From NCBI GenBank assembly GCA_002307145.1, contig DBTR01000016.1:5390-14767 (forward strand): DNA of 9,378 nucleotides. The letters are read 5' to 3'. The DNA comes from Rhodospirillum sp. UBA1311. Lineage in GTDB: Bacteria; Pseudomonadota; Alphaproteobacteria; Rhodospirillales; Rhodospirillaceae. A model generated the notes under the pieces. The model saw only the letters and a list, made by a program, of their open reading frames with translations. It was not told the DNA's origin and did no database searches. This document shows positions 1-5,325 of this stretch, piece by piece (positions within the stretch are counted from its first letter, which is position 1; every line of letters begins with the position of its first letter). A program made the translations under genes and the position numbers.

Positions 1-777
1 GTCGTTGCCCTGCGGGATGACGCGGGCATAATCGGGGAAGGTGCCGTCGATGAGCTTCGTCGTCAGCAGCGCGTCGCCGAAGGAGAAGCGCATCTTGTTG
101 GGCGACAGTTCGACCAGCACCTCGCCCTGCGCGTCCTCGATGAGACGAAGCACTTCCTGCACCGCCTTGCGCGGCAGGATCACGCCGGGCATGCCCTGCG
201 CGCCCTCGGGCAACGGCAGTTCGACGCGCGCCAAGCGGTGCCCGTCGGTGGCCACCGCGCGCAGCACCGGCACCCCATCGGAGGCCGACTGGTGTAGGTA
301 GATGCCGTTCAGGTAATAGCGAGTTTCCTCCACCGCGATGGCGAACCGGGTGCGGTCGATCAACCCACGCAAGTCCGCCGCCGAAATCCGGAAGTTGTGG
401 GTCAGCGCGCCGCCCGACATCTCGGGGAATTCGCTCACCGCCAGCGCCGAGAGCGCAAACCGCGACCGCCCGGAGGTCAGCAGGACCTGCCCGTCCTCGG
501 AGCCGGTCGAAATCTCCACCTTCGCGCCGTCCGGCAGCTTGCGGACGATGTCGAAGAGAATGTGCGCCGGTGCGGTGGTCGCACCCGCCTCCATCACCTC
601 GGCCGGAACCGTCTCGGTGATGTCGAGGTCGAGATCCGTCGCGTTGAGGCTGAGACCCGCTTCCCCGGCAACCAGCTTGACGTTGGAAAGGATCGGAATG
701 GTGTTGCGACGCTCAACCACGCTTTGCACGTGTTGCAACGATTTGAAGAGCTGTGCGCGCTCGATCGAAAGCTTCAT
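1..777 (-). CDS. dnaN: DNA polymerase III beta subunit (sliding clamp), 3' end outside window
   Basis: DnaN is the ring-shaped clamp that tethers the replicative polymerase to DNA and also binds repair and initiation-control proteins. The window holds the first 259 codons; the family is usually about 370 residues, so the rest of domain 3 lies beyond the left edge. The protein starts MKLSIERAQL, the typical alphaproteobacterial clamp start. Conserved stretches are VERRNTIPILSNV (residues 21-33), RFAIAVEETRYYLNG (144-158), ATDGHRLA (176-183) and the domain 2-3 linker region KLIDGTFPDYARVIP (241-255). The ATG is the only start in phase with the conserved N-terminus. Upstream there is only a modest GGTGGA purine stretch about 10 nt away. 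It lies 370 bp downstream of dnaA on the same strand, the classic dnaA-dnaN order, and appears to have its own promoter near 895-922. Nothing is broken in the visible part. Confidence 0.97.
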   Translation of the reverse strand, partial: MKLSIERAQLFKSLQHVQSVVERRNTIPILSNVKLVAGEAGLSLNATDLDLDITETVPAEVMEAGATTAPAHILFDIVRKLPDGAKVEISTGSEDGQVLLTSGRSRFALSALAVSEFPEMSGGALTHNFRISAADLRGLIDRTRFAIAVEETRYYLNGIYLHQSASDGVPVLRAVATDGHRLARVELPLPEGAQGMPGVILPRKAVQEVLRLIEDAQGEVLVELSPNKMRFSFGDALLTTKLIDGTFPDYARVIPQGND

Positions 778-894
778 GTCGGTGCGATCCACCCGTGATG
801 TTCCGGCTATCGGCCCGCGCGCTCGCGCGCCGCCCCTGCCCCCGGAATAATGTCGTGAGAAACAAGAACTACCCCCCACCGATGAGGGCCGGTC

Positions 895-922
895 AGTATA
901 CCACAGGCGTACACCCGCCCAA
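895..922 (-). promoter_or_regulatory. candidate sigma70-type promoter for dnaN
   Basis: Read on the minus strand, the -10 hexamer is TATACT (895-900) and the -35 is TTGGGC (917-922), 16 bp apart; a 17-bp spacing would give CTTGGG. The -10 is good and the -35 only fair. Transcription would begin near 888, leaving a leader of about 110 nt before the dnaN ATG. That leader contains a short CG-only hairpin (arms 816-820 and 825-829). The position between dnaA and dnaN fits a promoter that lets dnaN be expressed apart from dnaA. Confidence 0.5.
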
Positions 923-937
923 GCAAAAACGCCTGTG
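902..937. repeat. perfect 9-bp inverted repeat over the dnaN promoter, operator-like
   Basis: CACAGGCGT at 902-910 is matched perfectly by ACGCCTGTG at 929-937, with 18 bp between. One arm lies in the spacer between the -10 and -35 boxes of the candidate dnaN promoter. The other lies just upstream of the -35. The dyad centre (between 919 and 920) coincides with the centre of the -35 hexamer. This is the geometry of a regulator binding site. The protein that would bind is not known, and a role as an RNA hairpin is less likely because most of it lies upstream of the expected transcription start. Confidence 0.55.
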
Positions 938-963
938 ACGCAGGTCGCAAAAACCGTGGAAAA

Positions 964-1035
964 TCCGGGCTCGCGCCGGATGGGGAAAGCACAAGGCCGG
1001 GCCCTGCCCGGACCCGCAAAAGGGCTCGCCCCTTT
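964..1035 (-). terminator. cluster of three small hairpins downstream of dnaA; possible weak terminator or attenuator
   Basis: Three short inverted repeats follow one another: TCCGG/CCGGA (964-968 with 976-980), CCGGGC/GCCCGG with a 3-nt loop (997-1002 with 1006-1011), and AAAGGG/CCCTTT with a 5-nt loop (1019-1024 with 1030-1035). In the direction of dnaA transcription the last named comes first and ends in four T residues, of which three are within the stem. This could end or slow dnaA transcripts before the dnaN promoter. There is no long T tract, so a strong intrinsic terminator is not supported. Confidence 0.3.
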
Positions 1036-1050
1036 GATCCCATAACCGGG

Positions 1051-1118
1051 TTTTTCGCGCGTAAGCCCAATCAGCCATCACGCCGCGTGATGATTTGATG
1101 GCGCTTATGCGCGAAACA
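1051..1118. repeat. 68-bp interrupted palindrome between dnaA and dnaN
   Basis: The outer arms are 14 bp (1053-1066 and 1103-1116) with one mismatch, at 1061/1108, which would be a G-U pair in plus-strand RNA. Inside, after a 7-nt bulge (1067-1073), GCCATCA (1074-1080) pairs with TGATGGC (1096-1102). An alternative inner hairpin pairs CATCACG (1076-1082) with CGTGATG (1086-1092) over a 3-nt loop. The flanks are T-rich on the left and A-rich on the right, the wrong polarity for an intrinsic terminator in either direction. It lies 33 bp beyond the dnaA stop codon. It could be a protein-binding site, a copy of a dispersed palindromic repeat, or a transcript-stabilising 3' structure. Confidence 0.55.
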
Positions 1119-1147
1119 AAAAGGAACGGGATGCAAGAGCCCGCGAA

Positions 1148-2554
1148 CTAGTTTTCGAGCATCCGGCGGAGCAGGTCGACCTCCTCGGCGAAGTCGGTGT
1201 CCTGTTCGATGAGTTCCTCGACCTTCTTCACCGCGTGCATGACGGTGGTGTGGTCGCGGCCGCCGAACTTGCGTCCGATTTCGGGGAGGGAGCGGGGGGT
1301 GAGCTGCTTCGAGAGGTACATCGCGATCTGGCGCGGCCGGGCGACGGCGCGGGCGCGGCGGGGCGAGGACATGTCGGCGATCTTGATGTTGAAGTGCTGG
1401 GCGACTTCTTTCTGGATCGCGTCGATGGTGAGGTGGCGTTCGCGGGTGCGCAGCAGGTCGTGGAGGACTTCCTGGGTGCCTTCGAGGGTGATGTCGCGAC
1501 CGATCAACTGGGCGTGGGCGAAGACGCGGCGGAGCGCGCCTTCGAGTTCGCGGACGTTGGTGGTGATCTTGTGGGCGAGGAACTCCAGCACCTTCGGCGG
1601 CACGACGATGTCGGCGCAGTCGGCGCGGGCCTGTTCGCCCTTGATCTGGTCGACCTTCGATTCGAGGATGCCGAGGCGAAGTTCGTAGCTGGTCGGATGG
1701 ATATCGGCGACGAGACCGCAGCCGAGGCGGGACTTGAGGCGTTCCTCGATCCCCTGCAGCTCGGTGGGCGACTTGTCGGCCGAGATCACGATCTGCTTGC
1801 CCTGGTCCATCAGCGCATTGAAGGTGTGGAAGAACTCTTCCTGGGTGGAGTCCTTGTCGCTGATGAACTGGACGTCGTCGATCATCAGGACGTCCAGCGA
1901 GCGGAGCTGTTCCTTGAAGTTCATCATGTCGTGGTAGCGCAACGCGCGGATGAACCGGTACATGAACTTTTCGGCGGAGAGGTAGCCCACCGTGCGGCCC
2001 GGGTCACGCTCGCGGATGTGCCAGGCGATGGCGTGCATCAGGTGGGTCTTGCCGAGGCCGACGCCCGAGTAGAGGAACAGCGGGTTGAACGGCGGGATAT
2101 CGGATTCGGCGATGCGGCGCGCGGCGGCCCAGGCGAATTCGTTGGGCTTGCCGACGACGAACGAATCGAAGGTGAAGCGCCTGTCGAGCGGCGCCGGCAT
2201 CGCCTCGCGGTCTTCCGGCGTCGGCACTTCGATCGCCGCCGGGGGCGGCGCGAGGGTGACGACTTCGGGGATCTGGGTCGGATCGGGTTCGGCGAGGCCG
2301 GAAGCGCCGCGGCGCAGCGGCTGGACGACGAAGGAGACCTCCATCGCGGTGCCGCTCAGTTCGGCCCAGACTTCGCGGATGCGGTCGGCGTAGTGGGTCA
2401 CCACCCAGTCGCGGATGAAGCGCGTGGGCACGCCCAGGCAGACCGCGTCGCTATGCGCATCCACCACGCGAATCGCTTGCAACCAATTGCGAAACGCGGC
2501 GTCGCCGATTTCGCCGCGCAAACGATCCTGAACGCGCTCCCACTGCTGTTCCAT
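1148..2554 (-). CDS. dnaA: chromosomal replication initiator protein DnaA
   Basis: DnaA is the AAA+ ATPase that binds DnaA boxes at oriC, melts the origin and recruits the helicase. The product is 468 residues, normal for the family. Domain I (about 1-80) starts MEQQWERVQDRL, followed by a Pro-rich linker (about 85-122). The AAA+ core has Walker A GVGLGKTH (164-171), Walker B LMIDD (223-227), sensor 1 region VISADKSP (256-263) and the arginine-finger segment RLKSRLGCGL (272-281). Domain IV carries the box-binding signature GRDHTTVMHA (432-441). The frame stays open for 70 more codons upstream, but that extension is Arg-rich and unlike DnaA, so I start at the ATG that begins domain I. The preceding GTGGGGACT gives only a poor ribosome-binding site. 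One oddity is Cys279 where most DnaA proteins have Trp two residues after the arginine-finger segment. rpsT lies upstream and dnaN downstream on the same strand. Confidence 0.98.
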   Translation of the reverse strand: MEQQWERVQDRLRGEIGDAAFRNWLQAIRVVDAHSDAVCLGVPTRFIRDWVVTHYADRIREVWAELSGTAMEVSFVVQPLRRGASGLAEPDPTQIPEVVTLAPPPAAIEVPTPEDREAMPAPLDRRFTFDSFVVGKPNEFAWAAARRIAESDIPPFNPLFLYSGVGLGKTHLMHAIAWHIRERDPGRTVGYLSAEKFMYRFIRALRYHDMMNFKEQLRSLDVLMIDDVQFISDKDSTQEEFFHTFNALMDQGKQIVISADKSPTELQGIEERLKSRLGCGLVADIHPTSYELRLGILESKVDQIKGEQARADCADIVVPPKVLEFLAHKITTNVRELEGALRRVFAHAQLIGRDITLEGTQEVLHDLLRTRERHLTIDAIQKEVAQHFNIKIADMSSPRRARAVARPRQIAMYLSKQLTPRSLPEIGRKFGGRDHTTVMHAVKKVEELIEQDTDFAEEVDLLRRMLEN

Positions 2555-2838
2555 AGTCCCCACTGACCGCGAATGCTTGACTGCCGCACCGGAAAAAAGC
2601 GTTCGGCGAGCCCCCGGACGACGAACGTCCGCGTGTCCCCGAAGCGATGTGCGTTGATCCCCCGACCTCGCGGCCGGAAGCGCGCATCGTAGGCGTGACG
2701 CACGGTTCGCGCAACGCCCTCCCGCCGCCGGGAAGAAAACCCTGGCTTTGCGCCCGCTTGCCAAATGTTAATGACCTGCGGCGGCCGTCCCCCAACCGGA
2801 TCGCGACGGCGAATCCGCGCCCTACGCCGGACATGCAA
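2555..2838 (-). promoter_or_regulatory. dnaA upstream region, no gene seen
   Basis: This stretch separates the rpsT terminator from dnaA and should hold the dnaA promoter and leader. The minus frame stays open, but the translation is compositionally biased and unlike any protein, so I do not call a gene. The most AT-rich piece (2761-2774) gives a poor promoter candidate on the minus strand: -35 TTGGGG (2790-2795), 17-bp spacer, -10 ATTAAC (2767-2772), which would imply a leader of roughly 200 nt. A GANTC site, the CcrM methylation target of many alphaproteobacteria, occurs at 2811-2815. I found no good match to the DnaA box TTATNCACA. Confidence 0.35.
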
Positions 2839-2859
2839 AGGGCGGCTTGAAGCCGCCCT
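2837..2859 (-). terminator. intrinsic terminator of rpsT
   Basis: A 9-bp perfect stem (2839-2847 with 2851-2859) of mostly G-C pairs closes a 3-nt loop. In the direction of rpsT transcription it ends in CCCTTTGC, a short T run partly inside the stem. It begins 29 nt after the rpsT stop codon. The stem is strong but the T tract is short. It should insulate dnaA from the rpsT promoter. Confidence 0.7.
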
Positions 2860-2887
2860 CGACTGAAACCCGTGCGTCGGTTAGGAC

Positions 2888-3148
2888 TCAGAGCGCCTTG
2901 ATCTTCGCGGCAAGACGCGAGGTCTTGCGGGAGACGGTGTTGCGGTGCATCACGCCGCGGCTCGCGCCACGGTGCAGCTCCGGCATCGCCGCGAGGAACG
3001 CGGCCTGGGCCTGCTCTTTGTCGCCGGCGGCGATCGCGGCCTCGACCTTTTTCACAAAGGTGCGAATCCGGCTCACGCGGTTCGTGTTGATCACGGCGCG
3101 CCGAGCGTTACGACGAATCCGTTTCTTGGAAGACTGGTGATTAGCCAT
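2888..3148 (-). CDS. rpsT: 30S ribosomal protein S20
   Basis: S20 binds 16S rRNA early in assembly of the small ribosomal subunit. The product is 86 residues, the usual length, and is strongly basic. It starts MANHQSSKKRIRRNARR and contains the family pattern through NTNRVSRIRTFVKKVEAAI (residues 22-40) and HRNTVSRKTSRLAAKI (68-83). The start is the only ATG at the conserved N-terminus. The ribosome-binding site is weak (GGG about 13 nt upstream). The gene is a single-gene unit with a near-consensus promoter at 3185-3213 and a terminator at 2837-2859, and it precedes dnaA on the same strand. Confidence 0.98.
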   Translation of the reverse strand: MANHQSSKKRIRRNARRAVINTNRVSRIRTFVKKVEAAIAAGDKEQAQAAFLAAMPELHRGASRGVMHRNTVSRKTSRLAAKIKAL

Positions 3149-3184
3149 GACGTGTTAAGCCCGTTCGTGTGATCGAGAGGGGGG

Positions 3185-3213
3185 CTTATACGCGCTGGGT
3201 GCGGCAGCGTCAA
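3185..3213 (-). promoter_or_regulatory. sigma70-type promoter for rpsT
   Basis: On the minus strand the -35 is TTGACG (3208-3213) and the -10 is TATAAG (3185-3190), separated by exactly 17 bp. Each differs from consensus at one position. Initiation near 3178 would give a 5' leader of about 30 nt. This is the best promoter in the window and suits a highly expressed ribosomal protein gene. Confidence 0.8.
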
Positions 3214-3252
3214 CCGCTTTCCTGCCCGCAACGCCCCGGCCTCCGCAGTTTA

Positions 3253-3624
3253 TCAATCGGAGGTGAGGAGAATCCGCACCACCGTCGGCGGCCCCTTGGA
3301 CACCACCTCGAAAACCAGCGCCTCCGCCCCGCGTTCGAAGCGGGTCGGGGTTTTCCGCGTCCACCCCATCTGCGGCAGGGTCTCGGCGTAGGCGGAGAGG
3401 ACCCTGGTGCCGGATTCGGGAGTCTGGGCGAAGGTTTCGACGACGCGGCCCTGCGGCGTGTCGAACACCATCACCGAGTCCCGGTCTTGGGTCAGCCCGG
3501 CGAGCAGCGGCAGGTCTTCATGGCCGGAGAGATATTCCTGTGCCTGGGCATCGGCCACGGACGCGAGTCCGAGGGCGACCACCGCCACCACCGCACGCAC
3601 GCTCCAGAGCCATCCGTTCCGCAT
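3253..3624 (-). CDS. small exported protein of unknown function
   Basis: I do not recognise a characterised family. With the start chosen here the product is 123 residues. Residues 1-28 look like a Sec signal peptide: basic start MRNGWLWSVR, a hydrophobic core AVVAVVALGLASV, and a likely cut after AQA at residue 28. The mature part has HEDLPLLAGL (35-44), then VMVFDTPQGRVVET (51-64) and LPQMGWTR (83-90), and ends in a beta-like hydrophobic stretch. It has no cysteine and no second membrane segment. A small periplasmic protein is the most that can be said. Start choice: the ATG at 3624 has GAGGA (3633-3637) 8 nt upstream. Alternatives are an ATG at 3639 overlapping the mutM stop by 4 nt, an ATG at 3648 and a TTG at 3657. 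The gene lies directly behind mutM, probably on the same transcript, and ends before the rpsT promoter. Confidence 0.8.
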   Translation of the reverse strand: MRNGWLWSVRAVVAVVALGLASVADAQAQEYLSGHEDLPLLAGLTQDRDSVMVFDTPQGRVVETFAQTPESGTRVLSAYAETLPQMGWTRKTPTRFERGAEALVFEVVSKGPPTVVRILLTSD

Positions 3625-3635
3625 CGTCGCCGTCC

Positions 3636-4463
3636 TCATCGCTGACATCGCGGACAATAATACGTGGAACGCCCCGACTGCACGACCCGTTTGATCGCGT
3701 GGCCGGGTTTTCCGCTGCCGCAGTCACCACCGTCGCGGTCATAGACCTTGAAGCTCATCTGGAAGTAACCCAAGCCGCCGTCGGGAAGGCGGTGGTCGCG
3801 GAGGGTCGAGCCACCCGCCGCCACCGCCTCGGCGAGCACCGTGCGGATCGCCGCAACGAGACGGGCGACGCGGGCGGGCGAGAGGCTCCCGGCGGCGGCG
3901 AAGGGCGAGATCCCGGCACGGAACAGCGCCTCGCACACATAGATATTGCCGAGCCCGGCCACCACGCCCTGGTCGAGGAGCGCGAGCTTGATCGGCTGGG
4001 CGCGGCCCACAAGGCGCGCCGCCAGAAGCGCGGTGGTGAAGTCGTCGGCGAGGGGCTCGGGGCCGAGGCGGGCGAGGAGCGGGTCCTGCTCCAGGGTTCC
4101 GGCGGGCGCATAGTCGACGAAGCCGAAGCGGCGTGGGTCGTGGAAGGTGACGGTGTCGCCGCTCGCGAGGATGAAGCGAACATGATCGTGCAGTTCTGCC
4201 GCGCCGCCACTGGCCGCAATTCCCATCCGCCCCGACATGCCGAGATGGATCAGGATCGTGCCGCCATCGTCCAACCGCCAGAGCAGCACCTTGCCGCGCC
4301 GCTCCAGCGCCAGAACGCGGCGGCCGGTGACGTTCTGGCCGAAGCCGTCGGGAACCGGACGGCGCAGGTCGCCGCGCGCGATCCGGACCGATTCGATGGC
4401 CCGTCCGGCGACGAAGGGAGCGAGGCCGCGGCGGACGGTTTCGACTTCGGGCAATTCGGGCAT
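3636..4463 (-). CDS. mutM: formamidopyrimidine-DNA glycosylase (Fpg/MutM)
   Basis: MutM removes 8-oxoguanine and other oxidised purines and cuts the abasic site by beta/delta elimination. The product is 275 residues, normal length. The start PELPEVETVRRGL (residues 2-14) gives the catalytic Pro2 and Glu3. Lys58 is the conserved beta-hairpin lysine, DPRRFG is at 109-114, and the H2TH region includes LDQGVVAGLGNIYVCEAL (163-180) with Asn173. The C-terminal zinc finger (about 239-275) is unusual: Cys248, Cys270 and Cys273 are present and the QSGRST loop (262-267) is intact, but the second cysteine is missing and a histidine (255) lies nearby. The ATG is fixed by the family N-terminus and by AAGGA (4469-4473) 5 nt upstream. 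It is divergent from ubiE and followed at once by a small exported protein gene. The frame continues upstream through ubiE in antisense; that part is not coding. Confidence 0.97.
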   Translation of the reverse strand: MPELPEVETVRRGLAPFVAGRAIESVRIARGDLRRPVPDGFGQNVTGRRVLALERRGKVLLWRLDDGGTILIHLGMSGRMGIAASGGAAELHDHVRFILASGDTVTFHDPRRFGFVDYAPAGTLEQDPLLARLGPEPLADDFTTALLAARLVGRAQPIKLALLDQGVVAGLGNIYVCEALFRAGISPFAAAGSLSPARVARLVAAIRTVLAEAVAAGGSTLRDHRLPDGGLGYFQMSFKVYDRDGGDCGSGKPGHAIKRVVQSGRSTYYCPRCQR

Positions 4464-4538
4464 GGGAGTCCTTACGGGAATGGTGAAAACCGCATTTTCA
4501 ACATGGTGCGCGGAGCCGTCATCCGCTATGGTGCGGGC
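4464..4538. promoter_or_regulatory. divergent mutM/ubiE promoter region with 17-bp dyad
   Basis: These 75 bp must hold the 5' signals of both mutM (leftward) and ubiE (rightward). The clearest structure is TGAAAA (4484-4489), five bases, then TTTTCA (4495-4500), a perfect 6-bp dyad of operator size in the AT-rich middle. I could not find well-matched -35/-10 pairs in either direction, so the promoters are inferred from position only. Confidence 0.45.
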
Positions 4539-5324
4539 ATGTCGACCCAATCGCAAAATCCGGATTCGGCCACTGGCCGGACCACCCATTTTGGCTTCAA
4601 GACCGTGGACGCCACCGCGAAGGCGGGGATGGTCCGCGAGGTCTTCGATGCCGTCGCCGATCACTACGACGTGATGAACGACCTGATGAGCCTCGGGGTG
4701 CATCGGTTGTGGAAGAACGCGATGATCGACGCCCTCAACCCCCGCCCCGGGATGACCTATCTCGACGTCGCGGGCGGCACCGGCGACATCGCCTTCCGCA
4801 TCGCCAAGCGCGTCGCGGCAAAGCACGGCGCCGCGCGGATCATCGTCGCCGACATCAACACCGAGATGCTCCGGGTCGGGCGCGACCGCGCGATCGACAA
4901 GGGCATCGGCGACAGCCTCGAATGGCTCTGCATCGACGCCCAGGACGTTCCCCTGCCGGACCGCTCGGTGGACGCCTACACCATCGCCTTCGGCCTGCGC
5001 AACGTCACCGACGTCCCGAAGGCCTTGCGCGAGGCGCACCGGGTGCTGAAGCCCGGCGGGCGCTTCCTCTGCCTCGAATTCTCGAAGGTGGTGATGCCGA
5101 TCCTCGATCGCGCCTACGACACCTATTCGTTCTCGGTGTTGCCGTTCCTCGGCCGCACCGTCGCCAAGAACGCCGACGCCTATCGTTACCTTGCCGAAAG
5201 CATCCGCAAGTTCCCTCCGCAGGAAGAGCTTTGCGCGATGATGCGCGAGGCCGGGTTCGGCAACGTCGGCCACCGCAACTACTCGGGCGGCATCGCGGCG
5301 CTGCACTCCGGCTGGCGTCTCTAG
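4539..5324 (+). CDS. ubiE: demethylmenaquinone/2-polyprenyl-6-methoxy-1,4-benzoquinol methylase
   Basis: UbiE (COQ5) is the SAM-dependent C-methyltransferase of ubiquinone and menaquinone synthesis. The product is 261 residues. THFGFKTV (16-23) starts the conserved region. UbiE signature 1 is YDVMNDLMSLGVHRLWK (43-59), the SAM-binding motif I is LDVAGGTGDIA (75-85), an acidic motif II is at VADIN (103-107), FGLRNV is at 151-156, and signature 2 RVLKPGGRFLCLEFS is at 168-182. The C-terminus GGIAALHSGWRL is typical. An in-frame ATG at 4503 would add 12 residues; I prefer 4539 because it gives the usual short tail before THFGF, but neither start has a strong ribosome-binding site. ubiB follows after 1 nt, so the two are almost certainly translationally coupled. 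Confidence 0.96.
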   Translation: MSTQSQNPDSATGRTTHFGFKTVDATAKAGMVREVFDAVADHYDVMNDLMSLGVHRLWKNAMIDALNPRPGMTYLDVAGGTGDIAFRIAKRVAAKHGAARIIVADINTEMLRVGRDRAIDKGIGDSLEWLCIDAQDVPLPDRSVDAYTIAFGLRNVTDVPKALREAHRVLKPGGRFLCLEFSKVVMPILDRAYDTYSFSVLPFLGRTVAKNADAYRYLAESIRKFPPQEELCAMMREAGFGNVGHRNYSGGIAALHSGWRL

Positions 5325-5325
5325 G

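Noticed and set aside
778..1147. Possible oriC between dnaA and dnaN.
   Set aside because: No match to TTATNCACA with one or fewer mismatches on either strand was found, and there is no AT-rich unwinding tract. The palindromes alone do not make an origin.
1235..2566. Long open frame antisense to dnaA.
   Set aside because: Its product is a repetitive Asp/Glu/Arg/Gly/Val-rich string typical of a shadow of a real gene in GC-rich DNA. dnaA on the other strand is certain.
2555..2764. A 70-codon N-terminal extension of DnaA.
   Set aside because: The frame is open only because the DNA is GC-rich. The translation is Arg-rich and unlike DnaA, and the ATG at 2554 begins a normal domain I.
2811..2889. 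GANTC sites (2811-2815, 2885-2889) as evidence of cell-cycle methylation control of dnaA.
   Set aside because: GANTC also occurs inside nearby genes such as rpsT, so these two sites show no clear enrichment. They are compatible with CcrM control but do not show it.
3540..4538. UbiE as a C-terminal domain of a much larger fused protein.
   Set aside because: The upstream part of the frame is antisense to mutM and has no protein-like pattern. UbiE alone has normal length and a complete fold.
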